A stretch of DNA of 64,000 bases from Maniola hyperantus (GCF_902806685.2 NC_048539.1:7328501-7392500), one strand, 5' to 3'; numbered from the stretch's first letter, positions 43,170-54,353 are shown. Translations and numbers: made by a program. Notes: generated by a model not told the origin, from the letters alone.

Positions 43170-44510
43170 TAAACAGTGGATTTATTTGCTATAACAGTTT
43201 TTCGTGAGTAGGTACATTACTTGGTCTGCAAGGGCATTTACAAGTCAGTGCAAATACATATTATAACAGTTATCATAGCTGGTCGAGTTATATACTTTTT
43301 GAGTGACAATACTGTGTTTATCACTTACATCTTCATGAATGGATAGTAAGTACGATACGAACCGGTCGTGCGCCTTGCTCGCATAATAAAATCAAAATAG
43401 AGCAGTGTGTCAATAGAACCTTTGAAGCCTTTTCGAGAAAAGGGTGACAAAGATGTGAAGTGGCGACTTAATGACATCATCCTGTGATATGTTCAGTGTT
43501 CACACTCCGCCCACATCGCACGTGTTAAGGTTGCATAGATTGCGTGAACATTTATATTTATTTTTAAAGCGCAATCTTGAACAATAACGATAATTTTTTT
43601 CTGTGAGACTAAAATATTATATACCTAATATTTTATTTAAAAAAGTTATTTATGCAGATATTTTACAGGGTAACCGGTTAAGGTCCCATTTTGAGGAGTG
43701 TATCTAGGGAAGGTCAAATTAATGCTACTAAATGAACCCTAAATAGTTTTTGTTAAGTTGCTCATTTTTGAGGTACCTGCGTTTTTTCTGAAAACTATTT
43801 CAGAAAAAACGCAGGTTTTTCTCTAAAAGGAGTAAAACAGGTCTATTTTTTATTTCTTATAAAATTATATATTGCTTATTCCTTATTTCTAGGTAATAAT
43901 AATGAGCAGTGAGCACTAAGTAAAATAAAAATAACAAAATTAAAGTAAAGTAAAAGCCCTAATCGGAATCTTTAAATATTTTTCGATTAGGTCTCCTAAA
44001 CACTACCAGTTTCATAATGTCGATTTTGTTATCTTGAAAAATGCGCTATTTTGCTTCAAAAATCACTGATGTTTTTGTTCTGCAGAATTTCTTTAAATCA
44101 TCTACATAATATGCTTAGATATCTAACAAGCTATAACAATCTATAATAACTTGAAAATTAGTTCAAAAAAATCAACCCTAAAAAGAATTTTCAAAAATAA
44201 ATAATATTATTAAATTATTATTTTAATTAAATATAATTTATTTGACAATAATAATAATTTTAATACAAAAAACAAAAATACCAAACTTATTCTAGAACTA
44301 TTAATATAAAAATATAATTATTATTTTAATTATATTTTTTAAATTGTCCATTTTTTATTTTTTTTGTTTAGAGGTAATTAAGTACCTAGTCAAAAGTTAT
44401 AATAATCATTAGTTTACAGGAAAATAAATATGTTCTGGTCATATCTGATCAGGTGATCACAAATATGGCCGTGGGATGGGCCCTTAATATTTGCCAATCC
44501 AGTTAACGGA
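43170..44510. other. Unannotated stretch
   Basis: AT-rich. Contains the 43775-43816 hairpin and extreme AT-rich sequence at 44190-44345. No gene. Confidence 0.4.
43775..43816. repeat. Perfect 19-bp hairpin
   Basis: ACCTGCGTTTTTTCTGAAA (43775-43793) pairs perfectly with 43798-43816 across the loop ACTA. Confidence 0.85.
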
Positions 44511-44514
44511 AAAA

Positions 44515-44752
44515 ATAAAAAATAAATTGAGTTTCAATTCTAAGTACGGGGAACCCCAAAAAATTTTTTTTTCTATTTTTGTGTGAAAATCTCAATGCGG
44601 TTTACAGAATACATCTACTTACCAAGTTTCAGCAGTACCTATAGCTCTTATAGTTCCGGAAAAAAGTGGCTGTGACATACGGACGGACAGACAGACAGAA
44701 AGACATGACGAATCTATAAGGGTTCCGTTTTTTGCCATTTGGCTACGGAACT
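44515..44752 (-). mobile_element. Family C, base half
   Basis: TTTTGTGTGAAAATCTCAAT, GCGGTTTACAGAATACATCT, GAAAAAAGTGGCTGTGACAT, ACGGACGGACAGACAGACAG and AAGGGTTCCGTTTTTTGCCA. It matches the 20316 subfamily in inverted orientation. Confidence 0.65.
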
Positions 44753-44759
44753 TTACTAA

Positions 44760-46355
44760 AAACACTTAATAAAAACAAATTATCCGCCATAACGTAGATG
44801 TCAGTATGTCAGTCTTTTACCTTTAATAGTTTCGTTACTCGGAAAATGGTGGACCTAACTCATCTATACGACAAAGGACCCTAGAGATTCGGAATGCCAA
44901 TACATAACTTCCTTTCAACCCGCCACTTTGGTTCAAAGATAAATGATATTAAAAGTAAGATAAACGTTTTTTATTATGAATTTGATATATTTATTATGTA
45001 TAAATAATAGTAGGTACTTACCTAAGTATTTTTATAAGACGAGCAATTCTGTAGGGACTTTATACCTACGTACTTAGAAAATATAAAATTAGGAGGACTG
45101 ATTTTTCTAGTACCTAGGTAATCAGTAATCAGGTATTTTCTTCTAGTGGTGCCTACGTAGTAGGTATTTAAACTTTTCAAAATAATTTTAAAGAGTTGTT
45201 TCGTCCCGTCCTTGGTTGGACCCACGAGGGTTTACCTGTCTATTATCTCATTACCTACCTATAAAATATTATTAGTTCTGATTGGTCTTGATAAAACACG
45301 GATTGTGGCTTTGTTTTACCTATAGGTACATCTACTATTTAGTAAAGAAATACCGGTGTAATTACCTTGCAGTTTACACTGGCAATTATATTCACAGGTA
45401 TACTTACCTACAAACATTAATAGTTTAATGTAAAAGATAAGACATTTGATAAGGACGCTGAGGCGGAAACTTTTTTATTAAATAATTTATGAATTAGTAT
45501 CCATTGTTCTAAGTAACGCTTAATGATTTTGTACGAATTGTTGCACTTGAGTTGTAATAGCGTTATAAGGTTATAAGTCATTTAGCTGATGAATTATTTG
45601 GCCACGAGATATGAATTATTCCTCGGATGGTTCCTTTCATGTTTTACCGCAAGTTTTATACTTACATAACTGCATTTGTCATGATGTAGTCACCTATGTT
45701 TATTTATAACTCACTTTAAAAATCATTTGTCGTCTTTATAATATGGATTTGTGGTCTAGCCATGCTCAAGACGTAATTTAAAATCAAATTAATGAAACAT
45801 CAAAGCGATAATCATATTAAAAGCGACGAAAACAAGTCCTTATCGTCAAGAGTCTCTTCTAAAGTTATTATTAGGAGCTTGTAAAATCACTATTTTATAC
45901 ATCTTCTTCTTCTTCTATCTTTATACTGATTTACGCACTGTTATTTGTATAGGTAGATAGATAGAAAGATAGATAGATAGAAATACTTTATTGCACACAA
46001 TAAATATTACATAACTATTACAGAAACTAAAACTATAAAATACTGTAAGTACTGTAGGTAGGTACCTACTGTTTGTAAAAACAAGTGTTAATTTTTTGAA
46101 GTGAAAGTACCTCCTTTAAGCGCGTTGGGCGATTTTGGGATGGGTAAAAACTTTAAGGTCGCGTCACCGACATACTAAAGTTAGGTATCTATATGTGTAG
46201 CTATACCTACGTACCTATGACGTATTTTGCGTATGATAATTATATACCTACTACCTATTTATTATTAACTATACATACAATTAATTTGAAAATCCAAAAA
46301 CAAAAAACCCCTGTAATATTTTTATAGTTTGAAATTTTTACTCTTCGGTCGGTAG
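44760..46355. other. Unannotated stretch with a GATA microsatellite
   Basis: No gene. A GATA/GAAA microsatellite lies at 45954-45985 and a CTT tract at 45902-45917. Many TACCTA-type short motifs. Confidence 0.4.
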
Positions 46356-46359
46356 TCGT

Positions 46360-46528
46360 CACTGGGGCCGATTCTCTTGTAAACAGTCTCTAAACTAAAC
46401 TAAATTAATAGATCGAAATCTAGTGCTATCCTTTTCCGCGAGCAACATTATGAAAGGGATAGCAATAGATTTAGACGTGCCATTTTAGTTTAGTTTAGAG
46501 ATTGTGTACAACGGAATCAGCCACAGTG
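46360..46528. mobile_element. Foldback element I, copy 1
   Basis: CACTGGGGCCGATTCTCTTG and TCTCTAAACTAAACTAAATT on the left; TTTAGTTTAGTTTAGAGATTG-like sequence and ACGGAATCAGCCACAGTG on the right. Central AAAGGGATAGCAATAGATTT. The second copy is at 46944. Confidence 0.75.
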
Positions 46529-46943
46529 ACTGCCAATTTTAATTTTCGATAGTGTCAGTTGTCACTAATATAGAGAGAGTTAACTACTACGATATCGATT
46601 TAAAATGGAGCAAATTCTGTGTTGCTTTAGGTGTGCTAAGAATCACCTCAAAAGGAACTTTCGCCGTTTTATACTCAATCGTTAAATCGTTAATTTTATA
46701 ATCAACGTTTAGTAGGAATAGTGTTGGAATCTTTAGTAGGAATTTCCACAATCCACAGTGTCTTATATATGACTTATGAAAGTATGCGGACATCTTTCTA
46801 CATGGATGGTTTCACACATTGGAACACGAAAACCGTCTTTGCTAGGGCTGTCAACCATCCCAGATTTTCTGGGACATCGCGATTCTGGGGAATTTTAAGC
46901 CTTCCCACCAATAACCCTTAGTGGGTCTGGACGAGGACGCTAT

Positions 46944-47108
46944 TGGGGCCGATTCTCTTGTACACAATCTCTAAACTAAACTAAATTAACAGGTCTAAAA
47001 CTAGTGCTTTCCTTTTCCGCAAGCAACATAATGAAAGGGATAGCAATAGATTTAGACGTGTCATCTTAGTTTAGTTTAGAAATTGTGTACAACGGAATTA
47101 GCCACACT
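46944..47108. mobile_element. Foldback element I, copy 2
   Basis: TGGGGCCGATTCTCTTGTAC, ATCTCTAAACTAAACTAAAT, AAAGGGATAGCAATAGATTT and ACAACGGAATTAGCCACACT. Same orientation as the copy 416 bp upstream, with scattered substitutions. Confidence 0.75.
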
Positions 47109-47269
47109 GTCCTTTGAAAACAATGTAACTGAATTAATGTAAATAATTTAATTTGGTTAGCATAGAGCGGTTGGAAGGCATTTGCCGAATTTTATCTGTA
47201 ACAACGTAAAGATTAAATACCCTCTCATTAAAATAAATTAATAATTTATTTTCCGCGACATACATACAA

Positions 47270-47425
47270 GTACGCGACAGGTGGAGATGGCAATTGGGGT
47301 ATGAAGTGGAGGGACGCCCCACACACCCACACGTCACCCGCGCTCTTCCGCACTGGGTTAGCGCGGGGGCTGTGCGGGTGTGCGGGGCGTTACCATCCCA
47401 ATTGCCATCTCGACCTGCCGCGTAC
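47270..47425. mobile_element. GC-rich foldback element E, copy 2
   Basis: GTACGCGACAGGTGGAGATG, CAATTGGGGTATGAAGTGGA, then ACGCCCCACACACCCACACG pairing with GTGCGGGTGTGCGGGGCGT, and CCAATTGCCATCTCGACC followed by TGCCGCGTAC. Complete copy with arms over 50 bp. Confidence 0.75.
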
Positions 47426-47647
47426 TATACGTCCAACTCCTGGATATCGAATTAAAATCACGGAAATAACTTCTTTACCTACTCATTTCCAGTTGGGGGC
47501 CTAGTCGTTAGTCTCCCTCATTAAAATTATGTATTTTATATGTTACCCATGTACAATAAATTAAGCAGCGATTCCCCATTATTTATTTTCGTATAAGTAT
47601 ACCTACTTAATTACTAAACATGAATCTATCTACTAACACCTGTATCT

Positions 47648-47942
47648 GTACCCGTAGTAGGTACAAGATTTTACGTCTCACCAAACGAAACTAAATTCGA
47701 GAGTCGAAATACTTCCGCGTTACAGTAAAATGGACCTAAACAGCTTTGAATTGAAGTCAAATATTCAATGCCACTGATTTTAATTTAGCAATGTTTCCGC
47801 TTGGAGCGCTGGCTGTAAAAGTGTAGACAAACTTGAGCTTTAAAACAAGGCTATTAAGATCCAGTTTACTGTAACGGGGAAGTATTTCGACTCTCGAATT
47901 TGGTTTGGTTTGGTGAGACGTAAAATCTTGTACTACGGGTAC
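47648..47942. mobile_element. MITE-like element with ~80-bp terminal repeats
   Basis: GTACCCGTAGTA at the left and TACTACGGGTAC at the right. Inward pairing includes ACAAGATTTTACGTCTCACC, AAATTCGAGAGTCGAAATAC and GTTACAGTAAA with few mismatches. The left arm spans about 47648-47734 and the right about 47866-47942. Unpaired core of about 130 bp without coding sense. Confidence 0.8.
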
Positions 47943-48289
47943 TTTACGATGTGATTTTAATTGAATTTCATATTATATGCACTTAAAGGTCTAACACAAA
48001 CGGCAGCTTTTAACAGAGACCGATTTTATTGGGCAAATGTTGTCCTGAAAGAGTTCTCCGATTTTACACTGACTCAGCGCACATAGTCGGCTGCATTAGC
48101 ACATACCCACATGTTCTAGGTTTTCTCCAATAAAATTAGTATATACTACTTACTCCAGTTTTCGTAGGACCATTTTTTTGTGGAAAATCAGCGTAAAAGT
48201 TGTAAATGTCTTTTAAGCTGTCTCCTCGGACCGACCATTATAGCACGCCTGCGATATTATTTATAGAACTCAAGAATAATAGTAATGTA

Positions 48290-48738
48290 ATCATTGAAAG
48301 AATTTTCGGAATCCAATCTTAATATAGTTCCGGAGATCACCACTTACAAACTAACTAACAAATTTTACCTCTTTATAACATACTAGCTGATCCCCGCGGC
48401 TTCGCCCGCGTAGATTTAGGTTTTTAAAGATCCCGTATAGCCTATGTCACTCAGGAATAATGTAGCTTTCTACTGGTGAAAGAATTTTTAAAATCGGTTC
48501 AGTAGTTCTAAAGATTACCCCCTACAAACAAACTTAACGACATTACCTCTTTATATAATACTAGCTGATCCCCGCGGCTTCGCCCGCGTAGATTTAGGTT
48601 TTTAAAGATCCCGTATAGCCTATGTCACTCAGGAATAATGTAGCTTTCTACTGGTGAAAGAATTTTTAAAATCGGTTCAGTAGTTCTAAAGATTACCCCC
48701 TACAAACAAACTTAACGACATTACCTCTTTATATAATA
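48290..48738 (-). repeat. Helitron-like H3, two and a half tandem units
   Basis: Two apparently identical units start at 48382 and 48560 (period 178): ACTAGCTGATCCCCGCGGCT, TCGCCCGCGTAGATTTAGG, TCACTCAGGAATAATGTAGC, ending CTCTTTATATAATA. A truncated, older unit lies before them (48290-48381). On the minus strand each unit ends CGCGGGCGAAGCCGCGG-8 bases-CTAG-T. Confidence 0.8.
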
Positions 48739-50497
48739 CAACGGGCCGTGCAGCAGAAATCGTAATATTTTAATTTCGCCATAACTTCAAAACCAAACGT
48801 CCAATTTTAATCATTCAAAGACCAAATATTATCTCCATAAACTGTTCTTAGTGATGAAATCATTTATTTTGATAAGGATTAATAGCATGAGTAAAATAAA
48901 CGCGTTTAAATGTAGTCCAAAAAAAATTCAAGATTTTTAAATAAAAAAATGGTTGCTGTGCCTCACTCGACATAGATGGGTATAGTGTGTCGCGGACTTT
49001 TTTGTAGATATTTATAAGATCTACAATTAATTAGAACATTTTATGGTTCTATCTTTTATAGTTTAGGCAGCGTACGCAAAATAAGTAACTTTTCTGGTTG
49101 ATTTTTTACACCTTGTGTCCGAAAAACCCAAATATCTTACGGAACCCTATTTTTTTCCAAAATAAAATATAGCCTATGTTACTCGTGGATAATGTAGCTT
49201 TCGAATGGTGAAAGAATTTTTAAAATCGGTCCAGTAGTTTTTGAGCCTATTCAGTACAAACAAACAAACAAACAAACAAACAAACAAACAAAGTTTTCCT
49301 CTTTATAATATTAGTGTAGATGTAGACAACGGGCCGTGCAGCAGAAATCGTAATATTTTAATTTCGCCATAACTTCAAAACCAAACGTCCAATTTTAATC
49401 ATTCGAAGACCAAATATTATCTCCATAAACTGTTCTTAGTGATGAAATCATTTATTTTGATAAGGATTAATAGCATGAGTAAAATAAACGCGTTTAAATG
49501 TAGTCCAAAAAAAATTCAAGATTTTTAAATAAAAAAATGGTTGCTGTGCCTCACTCGACATAGATGGGTATAGTGTGTCGCGGACTTTTTTGTAGATATT
49601 TATAAGATCTACAATTAATTAGAACATTTTATGGTTCTATCTTTTATAGTTTAGGCAGCGTACGCAAAATAAGTAACTTTTCTGGTTGATTTTTTACACC
49701 TTGTGTCCGAAAAACCCAAATATCTTACGGAACCCTATTTTTTTCCAAAATAAAATATAGCCTATGTTACTCGTGGATAATGTAGCTTTCGAATGGTGAA
49801 AGAATTTTTAAAATCGGTCCAGTAGTTTTTGAGCCTATTCAGTACAAACAAACAAACAAACAAACAAACAAACAAACAAACAAACAAACAAAGTTTTCCT
49901 CTTTATAATATTAGTGTAGACAACGGGCCGTGCAGCAGAAATTGTAATATTTTAATTTCGCCATAACTTCAAAACCAAACGTCCAATTTTAATCATTCAA
50001 AGACCAAATATTATCTCCATAAACTGTTCTTAGTGATGAAATCATTTATTTTGATAAGGATTAATAGCATGAGTAAAATAAACGCGTTTAAATGTAGTCC
50101 AAAAAAAATTCAAGATTTTTAAATAAAAAAATGGTTGCTGTGCCTCACTCGACATAGATGGGTATAGTGTGTCGCGGACTTTTTTGTAGATATTTATAAG
50201 ATCTACAATTAATTAGAACATTTTATGGTTCTATCTTTTATAGTTTAGGCAGCGTACGCAAAATAAGTAACTTTTCTGGTTGATTTTTTACACCTTGTGT
50301 CCGAAAAACCCAAATATCTTACGGAACCCTATTTTTTTCCAAAATAAAATATAGCCTATGTTACTCGTGGATAATGTAGCTTTCGAATGGTGAAAGAATT
50401 TTTAAAATCGGTCCAGTAGTTTTTGAGCCTATTCAGTACAAACAAACAAACAAACAAACAAACAAACAAACAAACAAAGTTTTCCTCTTTATAATAT
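48739..50497 (-). repeat. Three ~590-bp tandem units, H3-related
   Basis: Units begin at 48739, 49327 and 49921 with CAACGGGCCGTGCAGCAGAA. Each contains TGCCTCACTCGACATAGATG and AACTTTTCTGGTTGATTTTT. Each ends with an H3-like segment (CTCGTGGATAATGTAGCTTT, AGAATTTTTAAAATCGGTCC), a CAAA microsatellite and CCTCTTTATAATATTA. The units are almost identical; I noticed only a few substitutions. CAAA counts are 9, 12 and 10. Unit lengths of 588 and 594 are explained by the CAAA difference and a 6-base TGTAGA duplicate. Confidence 0.85.
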
Positions 50498-51350
50498 TAT
50501 TATATATTATATATTATATTATATATTATAAGTGTAGAAGTATACGAAATCTGTATCGAAGTCGCCAGTTTTGTAATTTATCTATCAGCGAATCACTTAA
50601 AAGTAAAAATATAATTACTAAAGTTAGTATGATAAATTCTCATGCAAACAATGTACCTATTAGCATCCTACGCAAATGCCGTGTTTTGCATGCGCGTAAG
50701 TTAATTATTGGCACACAATATACATGAAGTCAGATCGCTTCCTTCCTGTAAAGTTTGATATTACTTTGTGGATAAACATGATACGCGTAGTCGATGAAAT
50801 GCATTCATACATGATCAAGGCATTGAGTCAGAATAGAGTCAGACCATAGAAGAGCTGAGGCGTCAAAAACCGTCCCCGCTTAATGATGATTCAAATAACT
50901 AATGAAATAGCAAAACAATAGATAGATCCTCATTTCTAGTACCAAGATAAAGTTTATAAGCTTCAATGATTTTGCTTCCATAATATGCTATTTTTCCTTT
51001 ATCAACGTACATCGTCGAATCGACGATATTATGTCAAATAATATATTAGGTGACGTGAAATCATCAAATTTTTCAAAAAAAAAAAAAAATAGGCGATTCA
51101 TAGGCTACGTTAGTTAGTGACGTCAATGCCTGCCTGGACATTTTGTTACAAGTTTCCTTAACTATTGTGAACTGTGACTGTGTGTGGAAACCTGCATGCA
51201 CAGTGTAAAAGACTGTAGGTATGTAGGTTTTTTCTCTTTGATGCAAGTAAATCTGTAGCTGTAGACAGTAAACTGAAAAATATATGAAGTTTCCGAAATT
51301 CTATCGAGCGAAGCCGGGATAGGGTAGCTAGTGAATTAGGTATATAATTT
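50498..51350. other. AT repeat then unannotated stretch
   Basis: TATATTATA-type low-complexity sequence at 50498-50535, then ordinary sequence. A 15-A run lies near 51074. No gene. Confidence 0.4.
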
Positions 51351-51387
51351 ATCTTAGCTTTTGCAAACAAGTCAGTAACATACCTAC

Positions 51388-51570
51388 AGTATTGGTAATA
51401 TCATCATAAAGTTGTTTTACTGGTAGCGAATCTTTCATAGCCTGACAATATCTCGGAGACTTTTCCTCATGGAATTCACCTTTCGTATAAATTCGGCCCT
51501 CAGTAGGTACTGCAGTCTGTAATTGGTATGTTTTTTCTACCTCGGCACGTTTACAACTGGTTTCGGGGAA
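51388..51570 (-). CDS. Speculative internal exon
   Basis: On the minus strand a TTCTTATTTTGCCAG acceptor precedes base 51570. A GTAGGT donor follows 51388. The 183 bp between are open in one frame, with phase 0 at both ends (61 codons). It begins FPETSCKRAEVEK and ends YDDITNT, and is hydrophilic with charged residues. The surrounding open frame runs 51657-51349. I do not recognise a domain, and no partner exons are visible. A chance open frame is the main alternative; the coincidence of splice-like sites is weak support. Confidence 0.15.
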
Positions 51571-51834
51571 CTGGCAAAATAAGAAATAAGGGTCAGCTCG
51601 GTACAGCGCGGGAAAAAGAACAATAACCTCTTTCGCCTTAAGCAACCGATGACGCATCGATATTTTTAATGCTGAGAAACTATAAGCTGCATTTCTTTTT
51701 CAATGTAAAAACTTCGCACGGACTTGAAACAATGAAATTAAAAATTCGAGACAGCTAGAAATAAGATGCAAGTTGTTTGAGCACAGTTTAACTACAGGAG
51801 AGGACTAAGTAACTACTTATGTATAAAGCGGGCG

Positions 51835-52190
51835 ATGGAGAGAGCCATGTTTCTGACTGGAAATGAGGAGATCCGTAGGAGGACCAGAAAATAATGGCTT
51901 GCGAAACTAAAGTGGCAATAGGCAGAGCACATAGTTAGTAAACCCGATATTATGTTGGGGTCCTAAGGTGGTAGCATGGTGACCTTGCAACGGAAAGTGC
52001 ACCGTGGGACACTGGACAGACGGCGTCAAACAAAGTTCCAGGGATACGCTCTGGATAAAGCGGCGCAAGACCGTGGCGCGCGGAACTACCCACAAGAGTC
52101 TATGTCCAGCAGTGGAAGTCTATCGGTTGATCGGTCGGTCTTATCGGTAGATGATAAACAGTGCAATATAATATGCCTCTCTCATCGAGC
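51835..52190 (+). pseudogene. Decayed non-LTR retrotransposon 3' end
   Basis: GCGATGGAGAGAGCCATGTT, ATGAGGAGATCCGTAGGAGG, ACTAAAGTGGCAATAGGCAG, then GTGGGACACTGGACAGACGG and CGCAAGACCGTGGCGCG, ending ATGTCCAGCAGTGGAAGTC. The order ERAM, EEIRRRT, LKWQ, RRQTK, A.DRGA, SSSG parallels the tail of the element at 15176 and 28455, but with many changes, frameshifts and a stop. An old, separate subfamily. Confidence 0.6.
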
Positions 52191-52244
52191 GTTAGGTACT
52201 TAAATTTTGTTCTGTTTACCGTAGAGACCTTTAAACTAAACTAG

Positions 52245-52495
52245 TCAGAGGGTCGCCATGATACTAAGTGTCTGGCTATGCATGACGTGATTTCTAATAC
52301 GATTCCCAAGAAAATAAAATAAAAATAGACTTTATACTTTGACGTAAGATTTTGTACACCTTTATTACCCGTTATCTCCCAAAGCCACCATGATCCAAAC
52401 AAATGTTCCTCCCATTGTTAGGGGCAATACGCAGAGAAACTTTCAGTTTTTATAAAATAACAAAACCCTGTCACGCGCTGGCTCGTAGTCCAATA
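52245..52495. mobile_element. Inverted-repeat element D, copy 3
   Basis: GGTCGCCATGATACTAAGTG, CATGACGTGATTTCTAATAC, TACTTTGACGTAAGATTTTG, CCAAAGCCACCATGATCCAA and ATAAAATAACAAAACCCTG. The left arm is missing. Confidence 0.6.
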
Positions 52496-52845
52496 TACAA
52501 GTAGGTAAGTAGTTATTAATATTCAAATGTAGATATATGCGTCTTCTTATATTTATATGAACATTGAATAATTGTAATAAGAAGTTGTAGGGCAGGTACC
52601 TTTCCATAATTGATTCCTCAGTGGGCGGCCTGGTCTGCAGTGACCAATCAGCTAACTAACAAAAAATACTTGTAGGTACCTACATATTTTATTAGCACCT
52701 AATATAGGTGTAATCAATCATATTATTATTGTGCCCTATGGGAAAACTTTTTTTTAAAGTGAATTGTCTTCAAAAGCAGTGACTGTTTTTCATTGAAGTC
52801 GGTTCACTTTTCAAAAAATTATAAGCATGACAGAGATAGAGAGAG

Positions 52846-53110
52846 CCAGTGCGTGCCAGACCTTCGTTATTTTATAAAAAGCTATGAATGCATGACGTCA
52901 CGTCTAGCAATGCATGACGTGATTTCTACTGCTATTGCGAACTAAATACAAAAAAAATGACTTTGTGCTTTGACGTAAGATTACTTTTATTATCTGCCAA
53001 AGCCACCATGATCCAAACTTCATAGTCGCTAATCGTTCCTTCCTGTGTTGGGGATAATACGCAGATAAACTTTCATCTTTATACAATAACGAAGGACTGG
53101 CACGCACTGG
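52846..53110. mobile_element. Inverted-repeat element D, complete copy
   Basis: CCAGTGCGTGCCAGACCTTC and GTTATTTTATAAA at the left. TTTATACAATAACGAAGG and ACTGGCACGCACTGG at the right are the inverse. The core carries CATGACGTGATTTCTACTGC and CCAAAGCCACCATGATCCAA. Total about 265 bp; the best copy for defining the ends. Confidence 0.7.
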
Positions 53111-53434
53111 TTCTTAGTCCAATAATAAGATTGATTCATTTTCATATCTCGAAACTCAGCTCTGTTAGAAAAGGAGTTCAGGAAGTTATGTTGAAAATAA
53201 ACGATCTTATTTTACACATTCTTCGCAATTAGTCATATCCTCGCACATCCCTATTGTACCTAAGCCCTCGTGTAATAAAACTTTTTTAGAACTGCATATA
53301 AATATGAAGGAACGGTTTACTTAGCAATATGTAAAACGTGTCAATATCTTCCAGATTATCTTTATCCTTGCAATTTGTATTATAAAGTTTCATACGAGTA
53401 GGGAGGTACCTACACTTTTTTACGTTATACTTAC

Positions 53435-53606
53435 AGGACCTACAGGACAAAGGATTTTTGGCATAAACAATAAACATAAAACTCTTGTAACAATCTTTGC
53501 AAACTCTACGAGTACGAAACGTAATTTTTCCGTCTTTACAGGTAAACATTAATAGAAACCCTTTATTCCGATAAATATAACCGGTGAAAGAATTCTCGTT
53601 AATTTT
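53435..53606 (-). CDS. Speculative cysteine-rich exon, ITP-like
   Basis: The minus strand is open from 53606 downwards. After FLLMFTCKDG it reads RRVCKDCYKSF and later LSCRS, directly followed by a strong GTAAGTAT donor (exon end 53435). The CxxC pair, the aromatic residue after it, and a splice site just after CRS recall the ion transport peptide/CHH neuropeptide family, where an intron falls near that point. Against it: cysteine spacings differ by about three residues on both sides, no dibasic cleavage site precedes, the acceptor is weak, and no signal-peptide exon was found. A chance open frame remains likely. Confidence 0.15.
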
Positions 53607-53609
53607 TTA

Positions 53610-54115
53610 CTCACGTTGAGGGAACGTACAACGCCAGTGAACAAAGAAAAGTGTGAAAAAATGCAATATCGTAGGCGAAGGAAATTGTTTTACTACACTA
53701 TAAATTCTTAAACAGGAAACAGTGTTAACTCAAGTAAAATAGACTGACATTGTGGAAATTATCTATAAGCTTATGTATCATATTATCATTTAGGACTATC
53801 CATGCTGTCATAGTCAAAGTAAGTAGATAGATTAGACGGTATGAAATTAAGCTTTACTCACGATACTAGGTATAATTCTAAAATAGACTATAGTTTCAAT
53901 AAGTTAATAATTGTAAGTAATATTATGTTCTGAATCTGTGCGAAGACAACCTTAGGTATCTACATAAATAAATAATTAATAACTACACCTCCAACACACA
54001 GATAAAATGTAAACAGGGCCCGATGCCTCCAAATGCTGTATTATGAATATAGTAGATGTATAATTACATAGTAATTATATATTCATTGCTCACAAACTTT
54101 GTTATCTTATATGTA
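53610..54115. other. Unannotated stretch
   Basis: AT-rich with no gene or recognised repeat. Confidence 0.35.
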
Positions 54116-54119
54116 TATA

Positions 54120-54199
54120 GTACGCGACAGATTGATATGGCAATCGGGGTGGGAACGCCCCGCCTCATACCCCGATTGCTATCTCGACTTGTCGCGTAC
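54120..54199. mobile_element. Foldback element E, minimal copy
   Basis: GTACGCGACAGATTGATATG and CAATCGGGGTGGGAACGCCC on the left; CGCCTCATACCCCGATTGCT and ATCTCGACTTGTCGCGTAC on the right. The GC-rich centre of other copies is deleted, leaving an 80-bp near-palindrome. Confidence 0.75.
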
Positions 54200-54231
54200 A
54201 TAATGTAAAAGCTAACGGAGACGACCGCTTT

Positions 54232-54305
54232 TTAGGGTTCCGTAGTAAACAAGGAACCCTTATAGTTTCGCCATGTCCGTCCGTCCGTCCGTCCGTCCTC
54301 GGTGG
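54232..54305 (+). repeat. Family C base fragment
   Basis: AGGGTTCCGTAGTAAACAAG, GGAACCCTTATAGTTTCGCC and a GTCC microsatellite (five repeats). Confidence 0.6.
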
Positions 54306-54353
54306 TCCTCTCGGGCACAGAGGACTTTAAGAATTATAAGTAAATATGAAAGC

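Noticed and set aside
48739..50497. CRISPR-like or satellite array
   Set aside because: Units of ~590 bp without spacers in an insect genome. The structure is explained by tandem Helitron-like elements.
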